Shown in pieces: positions 6,645 through 13,910 of a stretch of DNA of 64,000 bases. This DNA is from an uncultured Oscillospiraceae bacterium (GTDB lineage: Bacteria > Bacillota > Clostridia > Oscillospirales > Oscillospiraceae). The notes beneath the pieces were generated by a model, which ran no database searches, was not told where the DNA came from, and saw only the letters and a list, made by a program, of their open reading frames with translations. The stretch lies in assembly GCA_900768135.1 (NCBI GenBank), contig CAAGBT010000065.1:62001-126000 (forward strand). The letters run 5' to 3'. Within the stretch, counting starts at the first letter, position 1. Each line of letters opens with the position of its first letter. The translations under genes were made by a program, and so were the position numbers.

Positions 6645-7034
6645 TTACAACATGCCAAATTCCTGCTTGATCAGCATAGTGACAACATTTGCGGCAATCT
6701 GTGTCAGCGCGGTTAGAGAATGAGCGCCGACTTTGGAAGAGATTCCCTTGATATGTGCCCAAACAGTATCCTTGTGGATATTGGCAAGAAACAGGTGGCC
6801 CTCATAAGTTAAGTCATTGATAGATTTGATGCCCGGTATCAGTTGCCGCTGAACGGGCAGAGAAGTGATAGAGAGCAAGTTTCCCTCACTAAGTTTTAAG
6901 CAGGTGTAGCACAATTCTTCTTCGCTGTACTGAGAAAGATCTTCATGCAACGAAGCGATTGTGTGATACTCGCCAAATTCACATTGCTCCATTGCTAAAA
7001 GCACATCCCGTACACAATCAGGGTTTAATGTCAA
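6645..7034 (-). CDS. DUF2513-family phage protein, lysogen-type cassette 2
   Basis: Start chosen at TTG 7034, 8 bases after AAAGGAGG; the GTG at 7043 sits directly on the ribosome binding site. This gives 129 aa beginning MTLNPDCVRDVLLAMEQ, the usual DUF2513 N-terminus. DLTYEGHLFLANI and the VWAHIK segment also fit the family. DUF2513 proteins are common in Firmicutes prophages; their role is not known. It has its own promoter at 7059-7087. Confidence 0.8.
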   Translation of the reverse strand: MTLNPDCVRDVLLAMEQCEFGEYHTIASLHEDLSQYSEEELCYTCLKLSEGNLLSITSLPVQRQLIPGIKSINDLTYEGHLFLANIHKDTVWAHIKGISSKVGAHSLTALTQIAANVVTMLIKQEFGML

Positions 7035-7058
7035 TTTACTCACCTCCTTTCTGCCAGT

Positions 7059-7087
7059 AGTCTATCACGGCGGCGCACGGAGGACAA
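7059..7087 (-). promoter_or_regulatory. Cassette 2 promoter
   Basis: Minus strand: TTGTCC (7087-7082), 17 bases, TAGACT (7064-7059), just upstream of the DUF2513 gene. Confidence 0.65.
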
Positions 7088-7112
7088 GGTAAACGCAAGA
7101 AAGGAGAACAAC

Positions 7113-7280
7113 ATGACCGGAAAAATTATCATCAACGGAATTTCGGATGCCGAAAAAGCGGCCAAGGAAATTCTCGAGCACATCCAGGCTATCAAAGATA
7201 TCCAGCGCAGGACGGTCTGGTTCGGATCCGATATTCAGATCGTGCTGGACAGCAAGGAAGAAGCCGCCAGCGGCAACTGA
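7113..7280 (+). CDS. Small phage protein, 55 aa
   Basis: ATG at 7113 follows AAAGGAGAAC. The product is soluble and mixed-charge (KIIINGISDAEKAAKEILEH, ending VLDSKEEAASGN). No family recognised. The good ribosome binding site and position after the shared spacer support it as a gene. It is divergent from the DUF2513 gene. Confidence 0.5.
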   Translation: MTGKIIINGISDAEKAAKEILEHIQAIKDIQRRTVWFGSDIQIVLDSKEEAASGN

Positions 7281-7365
7281 CGGCTTCCTGCTGATTAACG
7301 GTTTGATTCAAGGTACTTAATGATCTCTTTCCGGAATTCATCCAGCGCGTAGAAGGGAGTGCCCC

Positions 7366-7584
7366 ATGGAGATTAAGGCAACAGCAAAAGAAATTGCCGA
7401 CCTTGTACTTGCGCTACAAGGCCGGCGAAAGCAGGACTTATTTGTTTCCAATACTGGCGACTTTAAAGTTGCCGCCGCAGCCATTCATGGTAAACCGCCA
7501 GCAGTTCCACAGCGGTCTGCCAGCAGAGACTCTGAAGCTGGAGCGGACCCTCATCAAAAGGGTCCAAGAGATCCTCGGCCTTGA
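7366..7584 (+). CDS. Possible small phage protein, C-terminus doubtful
   Basis: ATG at 7366 after GAAGGGAG. The first 30 residues (MEIKATAKEIADLVLALQ) look like a genuine short phage protein. From about residue 33 the frame overlaps the convergent gene at 7463-7678 and becomes low-complexity (many Arg, Pro, Ser). Either the gene has been overprinted or frameshifted, or only the N-terminal part is ancestral. Confidence 0.3.
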   Translation: MEIKATAKEIADLVLALQGRRKQDLFVSNTGDFKVAAAAIHGKPPAVPQRSASRDSEAGADPHQKGPRDPRP

Positions 7585-7678
7585 CGAGTTTCGCTGCGTT
7601 GTTTGCGTCTTTCATAATCCCTGCGACCGTTTCATGGTTGAGCGTTGCGAGGAACTCTGCGAACGATGGCAAATTCAT
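7463..7678 (-). CDS. Small phage protein, lysogen-type cassette 3
   Basis: Seventy-one aa from the ATG at 7678, following GAGAGGGGGTG, with promoter at 7701-7729. Helical and soluble (LPSFAEFLATLNHETVAGIM, ending YHEWLRRQL). No family recognised. It has the same arrangement as the genes at 6378 and 7034. Confidence 0.6.
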   Translation of the reverse strand: MNLPSFAEFLATLNHETVAGIMKDANNAAKLVKAEDLLDPFDEGPLQLQSLCWQTAVELLAVYHEWLRRQL

Positions 7679-7700
7679 TTTTTCACCCCCTCTCTGCCGC

Positions 7701-7729
7701 CAGTCTACCATACAGGCCCGGAGAGGGCA
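7701..7729 (-). promoter_or_regulatory. Cassette 3 promoter
   Basis: Minus strand: TTGCCC (7729-7724), 17 bases, TAGACT (7706-7701). Confidence 0.6.
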
Positions 7730-7753
7730 ATCCACCACGAAAGGAGATACCCC

Positions 7754-7999
7754 ATGCCCAGAATGAGAACCGCAGCCAAGGCGCATGAGCTGATCTTGGA
7801 GCAGGATCCCGAGAGCGAGATCACCCTTCACTACATAAGACAGCTTATCGCCACCGGCGCCATCCCTGTCGTCCATGTTGGGCGCAAGAAACTGGTCGAT
7901 GTGGATCAGCTCATCGCATATCTCGCCGCAGGGACAGACAGGCCGCCTACCACCGCGCCCGCCGTCGGATACGGAAAACTGAGGAGGATCAACCTATGA
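7754..7999 (+). CDS. Helix-turn-helix/excisionase-like DNA-binding protein
   Basis: Eighty-one aa from ATG 7754 after AAAGGAGATACCCC. The frame is open upstream, but the overlap with cassette 3 and the ribosome binding site favour this start. ITLHYIRQLIATGAIPVVHV and GRKKLVDVDQLIAYL match the short MerR-like helix-turn-helix and wing of excisionase-family proteins. It may direct excision or act as an early regulator. It overlaps the next gene by 4 bases (ATGA). Confidence 0.65.
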   Translation: MPRMRTAAKAHELILEQDPESEITLHYIRQLIATGAIPVVHVGRKKLVDVDQLIAYLAAGTDRPPTTAPAVGYGKLRRINL

Positions 8000-8565
8000 A
8001 GCGACTGACACGAGAAGAACGCCGGCGCATCCAGCGCCGTGCCGCAAACATCCGATTCCTAGCCTTTGTGCTGATCCTGCTGGCGCTGGGCGTCTGCATC
8101 GGCTACACCGCCGCACGCGCTCAGAACGCCTGTGAGCCGCCCGAACCGCGGGAGGTGGTATCCCAGCCCTCCCCTGTCGATGATACGCCGCAGAATGCCG
8201 CAGAGAGGCCCGCTGAGGACCATTCCAGCGTTGCAGATCTGGAACTGATCGGCACCTTCACCGCTACGGCCTACTGCCCCTGTGTCAAGTGCTGCGGTAT
8301 CTGGTCGGCAGAGCATCCGAGCCGTGATGCTGATTATGTGCAGCGGACAAGCTCCGGCACGATCCCCGAGGAAGGGCGCACCATCGCCGCTGACTGGTCT
8401 GTGCTGCCGGAGGGCAGCGAGGTCATCTTTGACGGCCATCCCTACATCGTCGAAGATACCGGCGGGGCCATCAAGGGTAACCGCATCGACGTCTACTTTG
8501 AGAGCCACGAAGCAGCCCTGGAGTTCGGGGTTCAAGAAGTGGAGCTGTACCGAGCAAAATCGTGA
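7996..8565 (+). CDS. 3D-domain protein, membrane-anchored
   Basis: A 189-aa protein with a basic N-terminus, one membrane segment at about 21-42, a proline/glutamate-rich linker, then a 3D (Asp-Asp-Asp) domain at about 85-187. FTATAYCPC...CCG opens the domain and DTGGAIKGNRIDVYFESHEAA closes it with two of the signature aspartates. Such folds occur in RpfB- and MltA-type peptidoglycan enzymes. A cell-wall role outside the membrane is inferred. Its place in the early region, not in the lysis module, is unusual. Confidence 0.75.
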   Translation: MKRLTREERRRIQRRAANIRFLAFVLILLALGVCIGYTAARAQNACEPPEPREVVSQPSPVDDTPQNAAERPAEDHSSVADLELIGTFTATAYCPCVKCCGIWSAEHPSRDADYVQRTSSGTIPEEGRTIAADWSVLPEGSEVIFDGHPYIVEDTGGAIKGNRIDVYFESHEAALEFGVQEVELYRAKS

Positions 8566-8582
8566 GAAAGGAGGAAAGCACC

Positions 8583-8939
8583 ATGGACAATAGCACCCAC
8601 AAGTCTATCCTGCAGATGGCCCGCGGCGCCATCCAGGAGCGTGCTGACTATGAGATGTCCCGGCTTTTGGCCAACATTCTTGACGTCAACACCAAAGCGA
8701 CTGCAAAGCGCACGCTGACCCTCACGCTGGAGCTGAAGCCGGACGATACCCGCCAGAATATCGCCGTAAGCTGCACCGCAAAGTCTACTCTGGCGTCCAC
8801 CAACCCCGTGACCACCTCTCTGTACGTGGCCGACGAGGAGAACGTGGTCGAGATGGTTCCCCAGATCCCCGGCCAGTTTGGCATGGAGGGTATGGAGCAG
8901 GAAGCTCCCCCGTCCCTGAAGCTCATCAAATTTGCTTGA
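8583..8939 (+). CDS. Phage protein, 'replication terminator'-like
   Basis: A 118-aa protein from ATG 8583 after AAAGGAGGAAAGC. Residues about 35-65 (NTKATAKRTLTLTLELKPDD) match the common Firmicutes phage family often named replication terminator protein. That name is an annotation habit; the function is untested. It precedes the recombination genes. Confidence 0.5.
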   Translation: MDNSTHKSILQMARGAIQERADYEMSRLLANILDVNTKATAKRTLTLTLELKPDDTRQNIAVSCTAKSTLASTNPVTTSLYVADEENVVEMVPQIPGQFGMEGMEQEAPPSLKLIKFA

Positions 8940-8954
8940 TAAGGAGAAATAACT

Positions 8955-9689
8955 ATGTTGAAAGCACTCTATGAGAAAATGCTGAGCACTGCCCAACCTC
9001 TTCTGACCGTCGTGGAAAATGCCATGTTCTGCGTAACCTCGGACGGTACCGCTCAGGAGCTGCGGCCTGCCATTGACCACCCTGACACCCTTCCCCTGAA
9101 CAGTCTGGATGCCCTGATCAAGATGGTCAAGACCGAGGCACCCCGCTTTACCGAAACCCCTCTGTACATCACCATTCCCAACCACCTGATGGTTCAGTGC
9201 TTCACCCAGCCTGAACCCACGGAGCGATTTTTCCGCCAGTTCTTCTACGAAGTTAAGGCCACCGATGTCCCCGGCTGGGCGGAGAAGAACACCCTCGGCT
9301 TCGAGGAAGCCCAAATTGCCCTGCGGACGCGCTTCCAGGAGACCCCTGACACGCTGTATGCGATGAAGCTGGTCAGCGATATTTCCTTGGGTGCCAAGGT
9401 CATTTACAACGACAATGGCATCGCTACTACCATTACCACCCAGAAGGGGGTTGCCCTTCAGACCAACGAGCAGATCAGACCTCTGGTGAAGCTGCGTCCT
9501 TACTGTACCTTCCAGGAGGTCGAGCAGCCTGAGAGCATCTTCCTGATCCGTGTCAGCGACCGCGGTATCTCGTTCATTGAAGCTGACGGCGGCATGTGGA
9601 AGCTGAAGGCTCGCGAGACGGTCAAGGAGTTCCTGGAGAAGGCCCTGGCAAAGGAAATCGAGGAAGGCGCCGTATACGTCGCTCTGTAA
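8955..9689 (+). CDS. Conserved phage protein of unknown function
   Basis: A 244-aa soluble protein from ATG 8955 after AAGGAG. No catalytic motif or membrane segment is visible. It has the length and position of DUF2303-like phage proteins that precede recombination genes, but that link is weak. It is followed by a hairpin at 9700-9728. Confidence 0.45.
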   Translation: MLKALYEKMLSTAQPLLTVVENAMFCVTSDGTAQELRPAIDHPDTLPLNSLDALIKMVKTEAPRFTETPLYITIPNHLMVQCFTQPEPTERFFRQFFYEVKATDVPGWAEKNTLGFEEAQIALRTRFQETPDTLYAMKLVSDISLGAKVIYNDNGIATTITTQKGVALQTNEQIRPLVKLRPYCTFQEVEQPESIFLIRVSDRGISFIEADGGMWKLKARETVKEFLEKALAKEIEEGAVYVAL

Positions 9690-9699
9690 GCATAAAAAT

Positions 9700-9728
9700 C
9701 CCCTGCAGGTCTCGCACACCTGCAGGGG
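9700..9728 (-). terminator. Strong hairpin in the early operon
   Basis: A perfect 11-bp stem (CCCCTGCAGGT/ACCTGCAGGGG, 7-base loop). A T-run (ATTTTTA) follows only on the minus strand, so it would stop antisense transcripts. On the plus strand it may stabilise or split the early mRNA. Confidence 0.45.
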
Positions 9729-9798
9729 ACCGAATCAGCAGCACAAGCCAATTCTTTTCATGCGCCCCTATTTTAAGGGCAGAAAGAGAGTTTTGTCA

Positions 9799-11232
9799 AT
9801 GAAAACCTCAAAAATCATTATCAAGAATCTGTTCGGCATCCGCGAGACCACCCTCGACGGGAAGTCCGTGGAGATCTCCGGCCCCAAGGGAGCCGGCAAG
9901 ACCTCCGTGCTGGATGCCATCCGTTTCGCCCTCACAAACCGTTCTGAGCGGGACTGCATCGTCCACCAGGGCGCCGATGAGGGCGAGATCATCATCGAGA
10001 CCACCACCGGCCTCTCCATCGACCGCAAGGCCCTGCCCGCCAAGTCAGCCGGCACGGTCAAGGTGCGTGACGGTTCCCTCCTTCAGACACGGCCGGCCGA
10101 GTTCCTCTCTCAGATCTTCACGCCCCTGCAACTGAATCCTGTGGAGTTCACGCAGCTCTCCCGTCAGGAAAAGAACCGCGTGATCCTCTCCCTCATCGAG
10201 TTTGACTGGGATGTGAACTGGATCCGGGAGCAGTTCGGCGAGATCCCGCAGGGGGTTGACTATTCCAAGCACATTCTGGAGGTCCTGAACGACATCCAGG
10301 CAGAAAACGGCGTCTACTTCCAATCCCGGCAGAATATCAACCGGGACATCCGCAACAAACAGGCGTTCATCAGCGACATCGCCAAGGATATTCCCTCCGG
10401 ATACGACTATGACCGCTGGAACCAGTATCCCATCGGGGATCGTTACAGGGAGCTGGAACGGCTGCGCGAGAATAATAGCGTGATCGAGCGGGCTAAGGCG
10501 TTCCGCACCAATTTTGCTTCCAAACTCCGGGGGCTGGAAGGTTCCAGGGACGTAGAGATCGGTGCCATTGACCGGGATATTGCGGCCGAACGCGCCGCTC
10601 TGACGGGCAGTATCGAACGGATGAAGGCCGAGCTTCAGGCTGCCGAGGAGAAGCTGACCCAGCTGAGCCAGCGCCGGCAGGATCGGGTAGATATTGCCAC
10701 CGCTAATTATGAGGCAGCTAAGGCCAAGCTGGAAAAGGACGTCGGCGTGGCCGAGCAGTATGCCGACCAGGAACCTGTGGACACTACGGCGCTGGCGGCA
10801 GAGGTTACCAATGCCGAGGAGATGCGGAAGCATCTGAACGAGTACCAGCGTATGGTGGCCATGCAGGCCGAAGTGAAGGACCTGACCGACCAGTCTGCTG
10901 AACTGACCCGCAAGATTGAGCTTGCCCGTGAGCTGCCGGCAACCATCCTGGCAGAGGCCCATATCCCCGTGGAGGGCCTGACCGTGGAGAACGGGATTCC
11001 GCTGATCAACGGCCTGCCCATTTCCAATCTGTCCGACGGTGAGCTTCTGGAACTGTGCGTGGATATCTCTGTCTGCAAACCCGGCCAGCTGGAGATTATC
11101 CTCATCGATGGCGCTGAGCGGCTGGACAAGGAGAGCCGCGAACGGCTGTATGCCAAGTGCAAGGCTAAGGGCCTTCAGTTGATCGCCACCCGCGTGACCG
11201 ATTCCGAGGAACTGGAGGTGACGGAGCTGTGA
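9799..11232 (+). CDS. SMC/RecF-like AAA ATPase (phage recombination)
   Basis: A 477-aa protein from ATG 9799. Walker A is at residues 28-35 (GPKGAGKT), a coiled-coil arm spans about 215-385, and a degenerate ABC signature (NLSDGE) with Walker B (IILIDGAE) lies near 415-450. This is a compact SbcC/RecN-like layout. The nuclease at 12108 is a likely partner, as in SbcCD-type or phage exonuclease pairs. It probably acts on phage DNA ends during recombination or replication. Confidence 0.8.
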   Translation: MKTSKIIIKNLFGIRETTLDGKSVEISGPKGAGKTSVLDAIRFALTNRSERDCIVHQGADEGEIIIETTTGLSIDRKALPAKSAGTVKVRDGSLLQTRPAEFLSQIFTPLQLNPVEFTQLSRQEKNRVILSLIEFDWDVNWIREQFGEIPQGVDYSKHILEVLNDIQAENGVYFQSRQNINRDIRNKQAFISDIAKDIPSGYDYDRWNQYPIGDRYRELERLRENNSVIERAKAFRTNFASKLRGLEGSRDVEIGAIDRDIAAERAALTGSIERMKAELQAAEEKLTQLSQRRQDRVDIATANYEAAKAKLEKDVGVAEQYADQEPVDTTALAAEVTNAEEMRKHLNEYQRMVAMQAEVKDLTDQSAELTRKIELARELPATILAEAHIPVEGLTVENGIPLINGLPISNLSDGELLELCVDISVCKPGQLEIILIDGAERLDKESRERLYAKCKAKGLQLIATRVTDSEELEVTEL

Positions 11233-11471
11233 CTGCTGCGGAACGTTTGCAGGCTGAAAAGGAGCGTCTCCTCGCAGCCTCCGGCTTCTATGTCCCTCCT
11301 TACAGAATGGCGAACCTGATGAAGGCTGCGGCCAAAGTTATGGATATCGTCATTAAGGCAGACACCAATATCTGCTATGAAGAGTGCCGTTTCATTATGG
11401 CGATTGTAAATGCTGCTATTCCAAACGCAGCCGACCAGACGGAGGAAAGCAAACATGATGACGAAAGATAA
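11229..11471 (+). CDS. Small phage protein, 80 aa
   Basis: Starts at GTG 11229, which overlaps the stop of the ATPase gene (GTGA), so it is translationally coupled. Helical and soluble, with no known motif. Its position between two recombination genes suggests an accessory role. Confidence 0.5.
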   Translation: MTAAERLQAEKERLLAASGFYVPPYRMANLMKAAAKVMDIVIKADTNICYEECRFIMAIVNAAIPNAADQTEESKHDDER

Positions 11472-12108
11472 ACTGCGCCAGCTGACCGGCGATGAACGTC
11501 TCGGCCAGATGCGCGAATCCGAGTACCTGGGTGCCGAGGACATCGATGACGGCACAGAGCCGGTGCTCACCATTGCCGGCCTGTGGTACGGATCTGTGAC
11601 CCTGCAGCGCGGCAAAGAAAACAAGGACGTTCTTTCCTTCAAGGAAGAGCGTGTCCCCGGCATCCTGCAGGTACGCCCGCTGATCGTGAACTCCACCAAC
11701 CGCAAGACGCTGCGGAAGCTGTTCGGCGACGCCAAGGCGTCCACGCTGGTGGGCAAGCAGATCCAGCTGTATGTAGATCACAATGTCCGGGATCCGCAGG
11801 ACGGCGGCATGACCGATGGCATCCGTATCCGGCCCTACAAACCTCGTGTCCAGAAGCAGGAGCCTGTGTCGCCCTGTACGGACTGCGGCAATCCCATCGA
11901 GGCGGCTATGGGGAAAAACGCTCATTGGCTGGCCGCTTATACGGCCAAGAACTACGGTGTGCCCCTGTGCGCAGCCTGTGCCCAGAAGCGCAAGGAAGCC
12001 GCGGCCGCTGCAGAAATGCAGCCGGAAGCCGAAAACGCTGTGGAAGTGCAGCAGGACAGCTCACCCGAGAGTTTCACGGTGGACCCTGACACCGGGGAGG
12101 TGCTGTAA
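11455..12108 (+). CDS. Phage DNA-metabolism protein with C-terminal zinc ribbon
   Basis: A 217-aa protein from ATG 11455 after GGAGGAAAGC. The first 140 residues resemble a compact beta-rich nucleic-acid-binding domain (ending in GIRIRPYKP). Residues about 145-180 contain CTDCG and CAAC, a zinc ribbon. The C-terminus is acidic (SSPESFTVDPDTGEVL). No enzyme motif is seen. It lies between the ATPase and the nuclease and overlaps the latter's start. Confidence 0.5.
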   Translation: MMTKDKLRQLTGDERLGQMRESEYLGAEDIDDGTEPVLTIAGLWYGSVTLQRGKENKDVLSFKEERVPGILQVRPLIVNSTNRKTLRKLFGDAKASTLVGKQIQLYVDHNVRDPQDGGMTDGIRIRPYKPRVQKQEPVSPCTDCGNPIEAAMGKNAHWLAAYTAKNYGVPLCAACAQKRKEAAAAAEMQPEAENAVEVQQDSSPESFTVDPDTGEVL

Positions 12109-12938
12109 TGGCCCTTCCTGTTGTCACTCCGGAGAATTATTACACTCCTGAAATGAATATGGCCTATATGGGCTCCACGCAGTTTAAGGCCTTCGAGAGG
12201 TGCGAAGCGGCGGCGCTGGCGGAACTGAAGGGGGAATATCGTCCCCCTTCCTCCGCGGCTCTGCTGGTTGGCGGCTATATTGACGCATGGTTCTCCGGTG
12301 AGCTGCCGCTTTACCAGGCGCAGCATCCGGAGATCTTCAAGCGGGATGGAACGCTGAAGGCCGAGTACGTCAAGGCCACCGAAGTCGTTGCCCGTCTGCA
12401 AGCAGATGATCTCTATTCCCTGCTCATGTCAGGCAAAAAGCAGGTCATCCGTACCGGTACAATCGCCGGCGTGCCCTTTAAGATCAAGATCGACAGTCTG
12501 CTGGATGCGGATACCTGTGCAAAGATCGTCGCAGAATTTCCGAATACGGCCGCTGCACTGGGCCTGTGTGACGGCGCCATTGTGGACCAGAAGGCTATGT
12601 CCAGCATGGAATCCGTGTGGTCGGCCGAAGATCATTGCAAGGTTCCCTTCGTAGAATACTACGGCTATGACATCCAGGGAGCCATCTACCAGCACATCGA
12701 GGGCCACATGCTGCCCTTTGTTCTGGCCGTCGGCACCAAAGAGACGGAACCCGATCTCGCCGCCATGTACATTGATGACACGGATCTGGCCGCTGCTCTG
12801 GCGGTTGTAGAAGACAATGCTCCCAGATATCAGGCCATCAAGGAGGGGAATATCCAGCCCACCCGCTGTGAGCATTGTGCTTACTGCCGTGCCACAAAGC
12901 GGCTTACATCGATTCTCAACTACAAGGAGTTTTTCTAA
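12108..12938 (+). CDS. PD-(D/E)XK phage exonuclease (DUF3799-like)
   Basis: A 276-aa protein. The catalytic core is visible as an acidic KIKIDSLLD strand, GAIVDQKAMSS (D-x-K) and the YDIQGAIYQ motif common to RecB/Cas4/lambda-exonuclease-like phage nucleases. A Cys group near the C-terminus (CEHCAYCRATK) may bind metal. It probably resects double-stranded DNA for phage recombination, together with the SMC-like ATPase and the SSB downstream. Confidence 0.8.
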   Translation: MALPVVTPENYYTPEMNMAYMGSTQFKAFERCEAAALAELKGEYRPPSSAALLVGGYIDAWFSGELPLYQAQHPEIFKRDGTLKAEYVKATEVVARLQADDLYSLLMSGKKQVIRTGTIAGVPFKIKIDSLLDADTCAKIVAEFPNTAAALGLCDGAIVDQKAMSSMESVWSAEDHCKVPFVEYYGYDIQGAIYQHIEGHMLPFVLAVGTKETEPDLAAMYIDDTDLAAALAVVEDNAPRYQAIKEGNIQPTRCEHCAYCRATKRLTSILNYKEFF

Positions 12939-13372
12939 TGCTCAATAAGATCTTTCTGATGGGCCGTCTGACTCGGGATCCGGAATTGAGGCATACGCAG
13001 AACGGTACCGCTGTGGCCTCGTTCTCGATCGCAGTTGACCGGGATTTCAAGGATAAGCAGTCCGGCGAGAAAGTCACCGATTTTGTGGATATCGTGGCCT
13101 GGCGCAGCACAGCGGAATTCGTGGATAAGTATTTCAGCAAGGGCCGGATGGCCGTGGTGGAAGGCCGCCTGCAGATCCGAGACTGGACAGATAAGGACGG
13201 CAACAAGCGACGCAGCGCAGAGGTCGTAGCTGACAGCATTTACTTTGGGGATTCCAAGCGCGACGGAGACTCCGGCGGCACATACCACTCATCCGGTAGA
13301 TCTTCGGGGGTAAATGTCAGCGCAAGCGACTTCACCGACCTGGGTGATGACGATGGCGAGTTACCGTTCTGA
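12938..13372 (+). CDS. ssb: Single-stranded DNA-binding protein
   Basis: A 144-aa protein. The N-terminal OB fold is canonical (NKIFLMGRLTRDPELRHT, then VTDFVDIVAWRSTAEF). A flexible linker leads to the acidic tip DDDGELPF, which recruits host replication and repair proteins. The stop codon of the nuclease overlaps its start (TAATG). Confidence 0.97.
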   Translation: MLNKIFLMGRLTRDPELRHTQNGTAVASFSIAVDRDFKDKQSGEKVTDFVDIVAWRSTAEFVDKYFSKGRMAVVEGRLQIRDWTDKDGNKRRSAEVVADSIYFGDSKRDGDSGGTYHSSGRSSGVNVSASDFTDLGDDDGELPF

Positions 13373-13910
13373 TGACACAGCGAACCAGATTAAGGCTCGT
13401 CTGACGATGGACGAAGTTGTGCGGCACTACGGCTTCGAGCCGAACCGCGCAGGATTTATGCGCTGCCCGTTCCATCAGGGAGATCATACCGCATCGCTGA
13501 AGATCTACGCAGGAGACCGCGGCTGGCATTGCTTCGGCTGCAATTCCGGCGGCTCGGTGATCGACTTCGTGATGCGGCTCTACGATATCAATTTCCGACA
13601 GGCTGTTCTGCGCCTGGATCTGGACTTCGGCTTGGGATTGAGTCAGGCTCCCCAGCTCTCCAGGGCAGAACAGTCGGCCATCCTGGAGGCCCGCAGGCGC
13701 GAGGCCGAGAGGCGAGCTGTCTTTGAGCGGGAATACCACGAGAAGACGGTGGAGCACCGTTACTGGTGGGAAGTCCTGAAATATTTTGCTCCGACCAAAG
13801 AGGACGCCGCCGCCGGCTTCATTCATCCTCTCTACGCCGAAGCGCTGCGCCGTCAGCCGTATCTGGAATACTGGCTGGAAGAAAATTTGGGTAAGGGGGT
13901 GATCACGTGA
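13353..13910 (+). CDS. CHC2 zinc-finger primase-like protein
   Basis: About 185 aa; the start is ATG 13353 or 13347, both inside the end of ssb. The zinc finger (RCPFHQGDHTASLKIY, then GWHCFGC) is the CHC2 type of DnaG primases. The TOPRIM catalytic domain is absent, so it probably helps primer or template recognition for the downstream DUF927 ATPase and is not a full primase. Confidence 0.8.
   Translation: MASYRSDDTANQIKARLTMDEVVRHYGFEPNRAGFMRCPFHQGDHTASLKIYAGDRGWHCFGCNSGGSVIDFVMRLYDINFRQAVLRLDLDFGLGLSQAPQLSRAEQSAILEARRREAERRAVFEREYHEKTVEHRYWWEVLKYFAPTKEDAAAGFIHPLYAEALRRQPYLEYWLEENLGKGVIT

Noticed and set aside
7281..7365. Minus-strand stretch reading FYALDEFRKEIIKYLESNR
   Set aside because: Protein-like, but it has no start codon or ribosome binding site in frame; possibly a remnant, too weak to list.
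9700..9728. Terminator ending the early phage operon
   Set aside because: On the plus strand no T-run follows the stem, and the recombination genes continue; the T-run is only on the minus strand.
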